A program made the position numbers and the translations under genes. Of a DNA stretch of 32,730 nucleotides, positions 1-7,605 are shown one piece after another; position 1 is the first letter of the stretch, and each line of letters opens with the position of its first letter. Origin of the DNA: Streptomyces tailanensis (GTDB taxonomy: Bacteria; Actinomycetota; Actinomycetes; Streptomycetales; Streptomycetaceae); NCBI RefSeq assembly GCF_008386495.1, contig NZ_VTHJ01000085.1:1-32730 (forward strand), in the 5' to 3' direction. The notes under the pieces were generated by a model. The model ran no database searches and had not been told where the DNA came from. It saw only the letters and a list, made by a program, of their open reading frames with translations.

Positions 1-693
1 GGGCGTGGACACCTCGGGCGCGCCTGCGGGCGCGGTCGCGCTGCGGGTCGCACGACGACGCGTACGACGGGCGGGCGCGGCCTCCTCGACGGCGGGCGCC
101 GGAGCAACAGTCTCGGGCTCGGCAGCGGTCTCGGACGCGGCCACCACGGTCTCGGCCACCTCGGGCGCGCCTGCGGGCGCGGTCGCGCTGCGGGTCGCAC
201 GACGACGCGTACGACCGGCGGGCGCGGCCTCCTCAACTGCGGCGACCACAGGGGCAGCCTCGGCCTCGGTGGTCTCAGCGGCGACGGCCGGCACCACGGT
301 CTCGGTGACCTCGGCCGCCCCTTCCGGCGCACCAGCAGGCGCGGACACCCGGCGGGTCGCACGACGACGCGTACGACCGGCGGGCGCGGCCTCCTCGACG
401 GCGGCGGGCGCCTCGGCGACCACAACAGCGACCTCTTCAGCCGCTGCGGCCTCCTCAAGCTCCTGGGTCTCTTCGACCTCGGCCGACTCGGTCGGCTCCG
501 GGGCAGCGAGGTCCATGGCCTCGGCGGCCGCTACGGCCGGCGAGGTGGTCTCGGCGGGCGCTTCGGATCCGGCCACCGGCGGACCCGCCGGGCGGGACGC
601 GGCACGGCGGCGACGGCGCGGCGGCAGAGTGTCGCTGGGCGTGTTGTGTTCGGAGCCCTGCGTGGACTCCACGGGTTCGATCTGTTCGGGCAT
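1..693 (-). CDS. rne: Ribonuclease E/G family protein, N-terminal extension only (partial)
   Basis: The visible 231 codons start at ATG 691-693 and run off the left edge, so the catalytic S1/RNase E core is not seen. The translation begins MPEQIEPVESTQGSEHNTP, which I recognise as the start of streptomycete RNase E/G proteins. It is followed by an Arg-rich run (PPRRRRAASRP) and long Ala/Glu/Pro stretches holding three copies of an APAG-RTRRRATR-APAGAPE module. Such low-complexity basic and acidic arms flank the central catalytic domain in actinobacterial RNase E/G, which processes and decays mRNA and matures rRNA. A GGGAG at 704-708 lies 10 nt before the ATG and is a plausible ribosome-binding site. 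The gene follows the DUF2344 gene on the same strand after 244 bp. Identity rests on the N-terminus and the neighbourhood, because no catalytic motif is in the window. Confidence 0.8.
   Translation of the reverse strand, partial: MPEQIEPVESTQGSEHNTPSDTLPPRRRRRAASRPAGPPVAGSEAPAETTSPAVAAAEAMDLAAPEPTESAEVEETQELEEAAAAEEVAVVVAEAPAAVEEAAPAGRTRRRATRRVSAPAGAPEGAAEVTETVVPAVAAETTEAEAAPVVAAVEEAAPAGRTRRRATRSATAPAGAPEVAETVVAASETAAEPETVAPAPAVEEAAPARRTRRRATRSATAPAGAPEVSTP
11..400 (-). repeat. Three intragenic direct repeats in the RNase E/G arm
   Basis: Near-identical blocks begin at about 11, 158 and 308. Each is about 80-90 bp. The first two differ at only a few bases, and the third is diverged at its left end. 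Each encodes an (E)EAAPAGRTRRRATR motif followed by APAGAPE, a basic patch inside an acidic, Ala-rich arm. Spacing is about 147-150 bp, so the reading frame is kept. Confidence 0.85.
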
Positions 694-937
694 GCGGGCG
701 TTTCTCCCGTCAGGCTCCCGGGCGCCGCACCCGGTCCGGCGTGGCCGGTGACGTCCGCGGTTCGCGTCGTGCGCGACTGCCGCCGTCCGGGGCGCGGGCG
801 CCGCACGGGAGCTCTCTGTGTCCTGTCTCGCCGGTTCCGTACGCCGAATGCGTACGGCCTGGCGAAAGTCTTGTGGTCGGTGCGCTGCCCGACCCAGGTG
901 GCTCCCGGATACGAGGGCGGCGCTACGACGTCCGTCC

Positions 938-1789
938 CTACGCGGGACCTTCCGGCGCCGGCGCCTTCGCGGTGGCGGCGGGTACGGCCGTTGTGAGGGC
1001 CGTCGCCGCCTCGCGGTCGGGCGCGAGCGGGTCGGTCACCGTGCCGGTCTCTTCATCGAACAGCCCCTGCGCCAGCCTGGTCACCGCTGCGGGGACCGGC
1101 GGCGCCAGGTCGGCCACGGCGCGGAGACCGGACAGGACGTCGTCGGGTCGTACGGCAGGCGTCACGTGCCGAACAACCAGCCGCAGTATCGCACAGGGCT
1201 GGTCGGTCGGCCCAGAAAGGGGCGCGGCGCCAGCCGCTCCAGTGGAGCCGACGCTTGCGGCGGGCTGTGGACTGTGCGGCTCAGGACCGTCTCGGCCGTC
1301 ACGACTGTCGAGGTCGGCGACGGCGACGCGAGCGTCGAACGTCCGTACGCCGTTCTTGGTCATGCGCTGGACCTCGACGACGTCCGCCGCCTTGAAGGCC
1401 GCGACGGCGCGCTCGGCGTCCGCCGGGTCCACACCGTCCAGGCGCAGCTCCCAGACGGAGGCGGTGAGCCGGTCGGCGAGCCCGGAGGTGCGGGCCTCGA
1501 CCGCGTCGATGACGTCGATCCCGGCGGGCAACGACTCGTCGAGCAGAATCCTGAGCTTCTCGGGGTCGCGCGCGTCGGTGAGCGCGATCTCCAGGTACTC
1601 CGCCTCGCTGCCCGTGCCGGTGGGTGCGGCATTGGCGTACGACACCTTCGGATGCGGCGTGAACCCCGCCGAGTACGCCATCGGCACCTCGGCACGGCGC
1701 AGCGCACGCTCGAAGGCGCGCTGGAAGTCACGGTGGCTGGTGAACCGGAGGCGGCCGCGCTTGGTGTAGCGCAGTCGGATGCGCTGCAC
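938..1789 (-). CDS. TIGR03936-type radical SAM-associated protein (DUF2344)
   Basis: This is a 283-residue protein of the DUF2344 family, recognised by its N-terminus MQRIRLRYTKRGRLRFTSH and the AYSAGFTPHPKVSYANAAP segment near residues 38-56. The family has no agreed biochemical function. In many bacteria it is encoded beside, or fused to, the TIGR03960 radical SAM protein and lies next to RNase E/G. Here both partners are present (radical SAM at 3941-5866, RNase E/G at 1-693), but two other genes separate them. The start is GTG (1787-1789) with only a weak ribosome-binding site. A low-complexity insert (about residues 180-215) and an Ala/Pro-rich C-terminus (about 250-283) look disordered. 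It lies 48 bp after the repeat-membrane gene and is probably co-transcribed with it. Family assignment is firm; function is unknown. Confidence 0.85.
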   Translation of the reverse strand: MQRIRLRYTKRGRLRFTSHRDFQRAFERALRRAEVPMAYSAGFTPHPKVSYANAAPTGTGSEAEYLEIALTDARDPEKLRILLDESLPAGIDVIDAVEARTSGLADRLTASVWELRLDGVDPADAERAVAAFKAADVVEVQRMTKNGVRTFDARVAVADLDSRDGRDGPEPHSPQPAASVGSTGAAGAAPLSGPTDQPCAILRLVVRHVTPAVRPDDVLSGLRAVADLAPPVPAAVTRLAQGLFDEETGTVTDPLAPDREAATALTTAVPAATAKAPAPEGPA

Positions 1790-1837
1790 CGCGGGTGCGG
1801 GCGGCGGGCCTTCGGGCTGTCGCTTGCCCAGTGTCGT

Positions 1838-2887
1838 TCAGTCCTTCGTGAGTGCGGTTGTACTGCTACCAAGAGTACGTGTCTCGGCGGCCCTGGGTTC
1901 CCGGCGGGCGACCGGCCGCGGCTCGGCCGGCTTTCCGAAGAGCGCCTGCCGCACACTGGCACGGGCCTGGCGGACGGATTCGCGGGCGGTGGCGAGGGCC
2001 TGGCGTGTGGCCCGGCCCACACTGAGCGCGGCCGCGGCGGTCGGCTTCCACACCACGTCCCGTACGACGTGGCCGACGGGCGTGAGAACGGTGCGGTACA
2101 CCCACCGCGTCGGCTCCACGAAGATCCACCGGAAAAGGGTGGCCAGGAACCGCCCGACGGCCAGCGAGATATGCCCGGCCACGCGCCACGCGTGCCCGAG
2201 CGCGTCCCAGATCTCCCGCCCGACGACCGCGAGAACCCGCCCGACCGGTGTGAGCACCCATCGCCACAGGGCGAGCGCGGGCAGCACGAACAGCACGCGT
2301 GCGGTCCAGTAGATCCCGAGCCAGATCCCGGTGAAGAACATCCGTACGAGCCATACGACCCCACGGGCCACCCACGCGATCGCGTGCCCCACGGGCGTCA
2401 GGAAGTACTGGTACACCCACACGGCCGGTACGACGACGAGGTACCGCACCAGCCAGGCGACCGCCCGCCCGAGCGGCACCAGCGTCCACCGGTACAGCCA
2501 GGCGATCCCGTGCCCCACCGGCGTCAGCACATACCGGTACAGCCACACCGCGGGCGCCACGAGCAGCCAGTACCCGAGCCACCCGAGCCCCTTGCCGACC
2601 GGCACGAGCACGTACCGCCACAGCGCCACCCACGGCCACACGAACACGGCCTTGCCGATCCACAGCAGGGCCCGCCCCACCGGCCGCAGCACGGTGTCCT
2701 TGAGGAACCGTCCGGCGACGACGAGCGCGTCCCACACGATCCGCACCGGAACGACCAGCACCAGGACGACGATCCGCACAGGAATCCGGACGGCGACAAC
2801 GAGGCACCCCTCGGGCGCCTGCTGCGCATTTGCTCGCCGCACCGCCGGCTCGTCGGGCTGCCGCACGGGCCGCTTCTCCAAATCCAT
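1838..2887 (-). CDS. Unrecognised membrane-associated protein with seven L-x-P-V-G motifs
   Basis: I do not recognise a named family for this 349-residue protein. Residues 28-280 are a series of hydrophobic, Trp/Tyr/Val-rich segments with no soluble-domain character. The motif [Y/W/T]-x-L-x-P-[V/L]-G-[H/R/K] occurs seven times, at residues 65-72, 92-99, 119-126, 134-141, 161-168, 210-217 and 266-273. The start-to-start spacings are 27, 27, 15, 27, 49 and 56. Several copies are followed by an aromatic A/G-W and preceded by W-L/V/A-Y/W-R. The N-terminal 27 residues are polar. The C-terminal 70 residues are basic and polar with RQA-rich helices. It could be a multi-pass membrane protein or a set of amphipathic membrane-lying helices. 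It is upstream of the DUF2344 gene on the same strand. The ATG at 2885-2887 has no strong ribosome-binding site, so the start could be shorter. Confidence 0.75.
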   Translation of the reverse strand: MDLEKRPVRQPDEPAVRRANAQQAPEGCLVVAVRIPVRIVVLVLVVPVRIVWDALVVAGRFLKDTVLRPVGRALLWIGKAVFVWPWVALWRYVLVPVGKGLGWLGYWLLVAPAVWLYRYVLTPVGHGIAWLYRWTLVPLGRAVAWLVRYLVVVPAVWVYQYFLTPVGHAIAWVARGVVWLVRMFFTGIWLGIYWTARVLFVLPALALWRWVLTPVGRVLAVVGREIWDALGHAWRVAGHISLAVGRFLATLFRWIFVEPTRWVYRTVLTPVGHVVRDVVWKPTAAAALSVGRATRQALATARESVRQARASVRQALFGKPAEPRPVARREPRAAETRTLGSSTTALTKD

Positions 2888-3108
2888 ACCGACGTAGACG
2901 CCTCAGCGATCTGTCCGGATGCAGCCCCGCACCGTCAACTCCACCAACTCCATGCGGAATGACACATCGGGACGCATGAATTAACCCAATATGTCGATAA
3001 ACAGATGCGTTTGGCCTCTTTACACCAACACACCCCCGAATCTCCCATAAGGCTCGCTCCTGGTTGGGGATTTCACCCGAACCAGTTCAGTCGAAGAGGA
3101 GCATGCAG

Positions 3109-3831
3109 ATGAGTCCTGACCACAGGACCCTCGGGCCGCTGGCGCGAGAGGCAGTCAAGAAGGCCGGGATGGTGGCCTCACTCGCGCTGGTCCTGGCGGC
3201 CGGCCTGGCCAACCCGGCGATAGCCGCGCCCCCGAACCCGACCGACCCGGAGACGACGGCCACCGTCCCCACCGACGACAAGTGCCGACCGGGCAACAAC
3301 AACGACACGCACTACGGCGTCACGCCGTCCAACCGCGACACAGGCGACTGCAAGGGGTCGCGGGGCGAGAAGGGCGAGAAGGACCGCCCGGCTGCCTGCT
3401 ACGAGATCGACGCCTACCAGGGCCAGGACGAGTACGAGGTCCGCGGCGCGGTGAGCAATGGCAACACGTACGCGGGCATCCGCGACCTCCGCCCCAGCAG
3501 GAACTCGGTGGACGACGAGTTGAGGTGGACCGACCTCAGCGAGCTCTCGGGCTACCCGACCACCAGCTCGGAAGGCGTCCCCTGCGGTGTGTCCGTCAAC
3601 GAGCACACCAATGGGAACAACGGGAACTTCACCAGGCGCGTCGAGGACGTCACGGATGTCAAGATCGACATCATCACCACCACGGGCCGGGTCTTCGAGA
3701 TCATCTGTGAGGTGAGCCACGGCGGGGACGAGCTGGCGACCATCACGTGCCCTCACCCGGACCTCCCCCGGAGCGAGGATGCCTGGAAGGAGCTGAACCA
3801 GCCTGAGCCGGACGCCGACAACGACGAATAG
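3109..3831 (+). CDS. Secreted six-cysteine protein, function unknown
   Basis: The ATG at 3109 is preferred because GAAGAGGAG (3093-3101) ends 7 nt before it. An in-frame ATG at 3103 and a TTG at 3064 are less well placed. The 240-residue product has a basic N-region, a hydrophobic stretch (about residues 21-35) and an AIAA cleavage site near residue 40, so it is a predicted Sec-secreted protein. The mature part has six cysteines (59, 81, 97, 159, 200, 214), consistent with disulfides outside the cell. It also has a short collagen-like GSRGEKGEKD run at 83-92 and Asn/Gly-rich loops. I recognise no enzymatic motif. It is the only + strand gene in the first 19 kb. It lies divergent from the repeat-membrane gene and convergent with the radical SAM gene, with a strong hairpin between the convergent stops. 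Confidence 0.8.
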   Translation: MSPDHRTLGPLAREAVKKAGMVASLALVLAAGLANPAIAAPPNPTDPETTATVPTDDKCRPGNNNDTHYGVTPSNRDTGDCKGSRGEKGEKDRPAACYEIDAYQGQDEYEVRGAVSNGNTYAGIRDLRPSRNSVDDELRWTDLSELSGYPTTSSEGVPCGVSVNEHTNGNNGNFTRRVEDVTDVKIDIITTTGRVFEIICEVSHGGDELATITCPHPDLPRSEDAWKELNQPEPDADNDE

Positions 3832-3876
3832 TCCGCCGGAGTCCGCACCGCCCACGCCCTAGCGGCGTGCAAGCAC

Positions 3877-3925
3877 GCGGGAGGGCCCGGTCGCGTCGTC
3901 GGACGACGCGACCGGGCCCTCCCGC
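3877..3925. terminator. Bidirectional terminator hairpin
   Basis: Two perfect 24-base complementary arms (3877-3900 and 3902-3925) flank base 3901. They lie between the convergent stop codons at 3831 (secreted protein, +) and 3941 (radical SAM, -), so the hairpin can end both transcripts. It has no long U tract, as is usual in streptomycetes. Confidence 0.9.
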
Positions 3926-3940
3926 TTCAGCGAAACCGGA

Positions 3941-5866
3941 CTACTTCACGACCGACAGCGGCAGCAGCTTCTTCCCCGTGGGGCCGATCTGGATCTGCGT
4001 ATCCATCTGCGGGCACACCCCGCAGTCGAAGCACGGGGTCCAGCGGCAGTCCTCGACCTCGGTCTCGTCGAGGGCGTCCTGCCAGTCCTCCCAGAGCCAG
4101 TCCTTGTCGAGGCCGGAGTCCAGGTGGTCCCAGGGCAGGACTTCCTCGTAGGTACGCTCGCGGGTGGTGTACCAGTCGACGTCGACGCCGAAGTCGGCCA
4201 GGGCCTTGTCCGCGCAGGCCATCCAGCGGTCGTAGGAGAAGTGCTCGCGCCAGCCGTCGAAGCGGCCGCCGTCCTCGTAGACGGCGCGGATGACCGAGCC
4301 GATCCGGCGGTCGCCACGGGAGAGCAGGCCCTCGACGATGCCGGGCTTGCCGTCGTGGTAGCGGAAGCCGATGGAGCGGCCGTACTTCTTGTCGCCGCGG
4401 ATCTTGTCGCGGAGCTTCTCCAGACGGGCGTCCGTCTCCTCGGCGGAGAGCTGCGGGGCCCACTGGAAGGGGGTGTGGGGCTTGGGGACGAAGCCGCCGA
4501 TCGACACCGTGCAGCGGATGTCGTTCGACCTCGACACCTCTCGGCCCTTGGCGATCACGTTCATCGCCATGTCCGCGATCTGGAGGACGTCCTCGTCGGT
4601 CTCCGTCGGCAGACCGCACATGAAGTACAGCTTCACCTGACGCCAGCCGTTGCCGTAGGCGGTGGCGACCGTGCGGATCAGGTCCTCCTCCGAGACCATC
4701 TTGTTGATGACCTTGCGCATGCGCTCGGAGCCGCCCTCGGGGGCGAAGGTCAGGCCGGAGCGGCGGCCGTTGCGCGTCAGCTCGTTCGCCAGGTCCACGT
4801 TGAACGCGTCCACGCGGGTAGAGGGGAGCGAGAGGCCGATCTTGTCCTCCTCGTAGCGGTCCGCGAGGCCCTTGGCGATGTCGCCGATCTCCGAGTGGTC
4901 CGCACTCGACAGCGAAAGAAGACCGACCTCCTCGAAGCCCGTCGCCTTCAGGCCCTTGTCGACCATCTCGCCGATGCCGGTGATCGAACGCTCGCGCACC
5001 GGGCGGGTGATCATGCCCGCCTGGCAGAAGCGGCAGCCGCGGGTGCAGCCGCGGAAGATCTCGACCGACATGCGCTCGTGGACCGTCTCCGCGAGCGGCA
5101 CCAGGGGCTGCTTCGGGTACGGCCACTCGTCGAGGTCCATGACGGTGTGCTTGGACACGCGCCACGGGACACCCGACTTGTTCGGTACAACGCGGCCGAT
5201 GCGGCCGTCGGGAAGGTACTCGACGTCGTAGAAGGCCGGGATGTACACCGAACCCGTCTTCGCGAGGCGGAAGAGGACCTCCTCGCGGCCGCCGGGCCGA
5301 CCCTCCGCCTTCCACTTGCGGATGATCTCGGTCATGTCGAGCACGGCCTGCTCGCCGTCGCCGATGATCGCGGCGTCGATGAAGTCGGCGATCGGCTCAG
5401 GGTTGAAGGCAGCGTGGCCGCCGGCCAGGACGATCGGGTCGTCGAGCGTGCGCTCGCGCGACTCCAGCGGGATCCCCGCCAGGTCCAGCGCCGTCAGCAT
5501 GTTCGTGTAGCCCAGCTCCGTGGAGAAGGACAGGCCGAACACGTCGAAGGCCTTCACCGGGCGGTGGCTGTCAACGGTGAACTGCGGGACGTCGTGCTCC
5601 CGCATCAGCGCCTCCAGGTCCGGCCACACGCTGTACGTGCGCTCGGCGAGGACGCCCTCACGCTCGTTGAGCACCTCGTAGAGGATCATGACGCCCTGGT
5701 TGGGCAGACCGACCTCGTACGCGTCCGGGTACATCAGCGCCCAGCGGACGTCGCACTCGTCCCATGGCTTGACGGTGGAATTGAGCTCACCACCGACGTA
5801 CTGGATCGGCTTCTGCACATGCGGCAGCAGTGCCTCGAGCTGTGGGAAGACCGACTCGACAGTCAT
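3941..5866 (-). CDS. TIGR03960-type B12-binding-like radical SAM protein
   Basis: This is a 641-residue protein. It opens with a cobalamin-binding-like N-terminal region (about 1-230; WALMYPDAYEVGLPNQG near 42-58 and AAIIGDGEQA near 165-174). It continues with a radical SAM core whose C-x3-C-x2-C motif is C274-C278-C281 (FRGCTRGCRFC). These cysteines bind the 4Fe-4S cluster that cleaves S-adenosylmethionine. A second cysteine group near the C-terminus (C606, C612, C615, C618, including CFDCGVC) could hold an auxiliary cluster. The substrate is unknown. The family usually pairs with DUF2344, found here at 938-1789. AAGG about 10 nt before the ATG (5864-5866) serves as ribosome-binding site. 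The gene follows the CYTH-CHAD gene by 99 bp on the same strand and ends at the bidirectional terminator. Family is sure; role is unproven. Confidence 0.92.
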   Translation of the reverse strand: MTVESVFPQLEALLPHVQKPIQYVGGELNSTVKPWDECDVRWALMYPDAYEVGLPNQGVMILYEVLNEREGVLAERTYSVWPDLEALMREHDVPQFTVDSHRPVKAFDVFGLSFSTELGYTNMLTALDLAGIPLESRERTLDDPIVLAGGHAAFNPEPIADFIDAAIIGDGEQAVLDMTEIIRKWKAEGRPGGREEVLFRLAKTGSVYIPAFYDVEYLPDGRIGRVVPNKSGVPWRVSKHTVMDLDEWPYPKQPLVPLAETVHERMSVEIFRGCTRGCRFCQAGMITRPVRERSITGIGEMVDKGLKATGFEEVGLLSLSSADHSEIGDIAKGLADRYEEDKIGLSLPSTRVDAFNVDLANELTRNGRRSGLTFAPEGGSERMRKVINKMVSEEDLIRTVATAYGNGWRQVKLYFMCGLPTETDEDVLQIADMAMNVIAKGREVSRSNDIRCTVSIGGFVPKPHTPFQWAPQLSAEETDARLEKLRDKIRGDKKYGRSIGFRYHDGKPGIVEGLLSRGDRRIGSVIRAVYEDGGRFDGWREHFSYDRWMACADKALADFGVDVDWYTTRERTYEEVLPWDHLDSGLDKDWLWEDWQDALDETEVEDCRWTPCFDCGVCPQMDTQIQIGPTGKKLLPLSVVK

Positions 5867-5965
5867 CGTGGGGTACCTTCGTGAGCATCAGCTGACAGGG
5901 GTGACCATCTAGCGTAACGCCCCGGGAGACACCCCTCGCACGACCGGATGTCACACGCCACGTTG

Positions 5966-7489
5966 TCAGAAGGCCGAGCCCGAAGTGATCGTCCTCCACA
6001 TTTCCGGCAGTGCCGCCTCCGCCAGCTCCGCCCGGCGCTCCTCCCTGCCGTAGAGCAGCCCGTACGTGAAGGCGCTCTCCCCCGCCTCGTGGGCCTGGAA
6101 GGCGATCTCGCGGAGGGTCTCGCGGGCCATCACGCTGTCCTGGTGGTCGCCGAGGTGGTTCTGGAGGGACTTCATGTCCCGTACGAGGTCCTTCGCCGGC
6201 CCGCCCAGGAGGGGGGTCGCGGCCTCGGCCGCGTACCGGGCGCGCTTGGCCTTCTTGCGGGCCTCGTGCATGGGGACGTCGCGGTCGGCACCGGAGGGGT
6301 GGGCGAGGGCCTCCTCGACCAGGGCCGACACCTTGCCGAAGCCCCGCTCGACCGCCTTGCGGATCACCTTCTCCGGGTCTTTGAAGGCGGCCTTGAGCAG
6401 GGGCGGATCGGCGATCACGGCGTCGAGGGAGTCCAGCAGGTCCAGATAGCGCTGCCCGTCCAGTATGGCGATCAGGCCGCTGCGGGCGCCGGCGCCGTCG
6501 GTCTCCGCCCAGGTGCGCAGCCGGGTGCGGACGGGGCCGGTCACCAGGCTTTCGGGGAGGTCGGCGAGCGCCTCCGTGAGGCGTTCCGTCAGGACCTCCT
6601 GGTCACGGTCGACGCCCAGCTCCCCCGCCAGCCACTTCAGCTCGTCTCCGATCGGATCGGTGACGGCCCGGTCGAGGACCTTCCCGTACGACTTGAAGGT
6701 GCTGCGCAGCCGTCGGGTGGCGACGCGCATGCTGTGCACGGAGTCGAAGACGTCACGGCGCACCGCCGGGTCGAACGCGACGATCGCGTCCCGCTGAGCA
6801 CGGACATAAGCGAGGACATGATCGCCGGGGGTGACGGGCTCGCCAAGCTCCTCGGCCTTGCCCCGCTTCTTCTTGCCCTTGTTCTTGCTCTTGGGTGCCG
6901 TCTCCCGCAAGGCCCTGGCCAGCTTCGACGGCGACTCGGACGGCCGTACGCCCGCCTTGCGGAGCTTCTTGTCGACCTTGTCGAGGAACGCCGGGTCGCC
7001 GTCGTCGGCCAGCTCCACCTCGATCTCGGACCACTGGGCGGTGCGGCCGTCCTCGGTGAGCCGCTGGGCGACCACGGCGTCCACGCTGACTTCGGCGAGG
7101 AGGGAGCCCTCCGCGTCGAGCAGGTCGCTGACGTCGCGTGTGGAGAGCAGGCGGACCAGGGGCACCAACTCGGCCTCCCGGACCCGGGAACGCACGAGCC
7201 CCGCGAGTTCGCGGGGCAGCGTGTCGGACAGCGGGCTCTGGATCTCGTCCCGTACGCCCGAGGAGACGGGGAACTTCAGATGCCAGCCCTCGTCGTCCCC
7301 TCCGGTACGGCGGCGCAGGGTGATCGAGGCGGCGGCGAGACGTTCGTCGGGAGTGTCGTAGTAGACGGCGTCCAGCTCGGCGACGCCCTTGTCGATGACG
7401 GTCGCGACCCCGGCCACACCGGTGAGGTCCGGCAGGCCGCTCTCGTCGGACTCGTACTTCCGCTCGATCTCACGCTTGGTGTCCGCCAT
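5966..7489 (-). CDS. CYTH and CHAD domain-containing protein
   Basis: This 507-residue protein has an N-terminal CYTH (triphosphate tunnel) domain, about 1-200, with the diagnostic E-x-E-x-K at E7-I-E9-R-K11. A very basic linker of about 20 residues rich in Lys (KSKNKGKKKRGK) follows. The CHAD domain (about 220-500) is an alpha-helical, histidine/lysine-rich domain with conserved histidines in SVHSMRVATRRLRS, MHEARKKAKRARY and LQNHLGDHQD. CHAD domains bind inorganic polyphosphate, and CYTH domains hydrolyse or bind triphosphate-containing substrates, so a polyphosphate or short-chain phosphate role is likely but inferred. It lies downstream of rodA by 116 bp on the same strand. No ribosome-binding site precedes the ATG (7487-7489). 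A TAGATT exactly six bases before it suggests a leaderless mRNA. Confidence 0.9.
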   Translation of the reverse strand: MADTKREIERKYESDESGLPDLTGVAGVATVIDKGVAELDAVYYDTPDERLAAASITLRRRTGGDDEGWHLKFPVSSGVRDEIQSPLSDTLPRELAGLVRSRVREAELVPLVRLLSTRDVSDLLDAEGSLLAEVSVDAVVAQRLTEDGRTAQWSEIEVELADDGDPAFLDKVDKKLRKAGVRPSESPSKLARALRETAPKSKNKGKKKRGKAEELGEPVTPGDHVLAYVRAQRDAIVAFDPAVRRDVFDSVHSMRVATRRLRSTFKSYGKVLDRAVTDPIGDELKWLAGELGVDRDQEVLTERLTEALADLPESLVTGPVRTRLRTWAETDGAGARSGLIAILDGQRYLDLLDSLDAVIADPPLLKAAFKDPEKVIRKAVERGFGKVSALVEEALAHPSGADRDVPMHEARKKAKRARYAAEAATPLLGGPAKDLVRDMKSLQNHLGDHQDSVMARETLREIAFQAHEAGESAFTYGLLYGREERRAELAEAALPEMWRTITSGSAF

Positions 7490-7495
7490 GAACTG

Positions 7496-7501
7496 AATCT
7501 A
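7496..7501 (-). promoter_or_regulatory. Candidate -10 element, leaderless start of the CYTH-CHAD gene
   Basis: On the minus strand TAGATT is followed by six bases (CAGTTC) and then the ATG start codon. No Shine-Dalgarno sequence is present. No good -35 match is visible 16-18 bp upstream. The same geometry is seen before folC and valS. Confidence 0.45.
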
Positions 7502-7605
7502 GTCGGATATTCGTTTCCTGGGCAGACCCGAACTCGTCGAACGGAATCTACCTGCCGCTTCTCTCGCGTACACCCGGTCGTCGATCACGCGGCGGCGCCC
7601 TGCAG

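Noticed and set aside
4124..5884. Open frame of about 586 codons on the + strand opposite the radical SAM gene
   Set aside because: It mirrors the real gene; the minus-strand protein has clear family motifs and the + frame only Val/Asp/Gly/Leu/Arg-rich sequence typical of GC-rich antisense.
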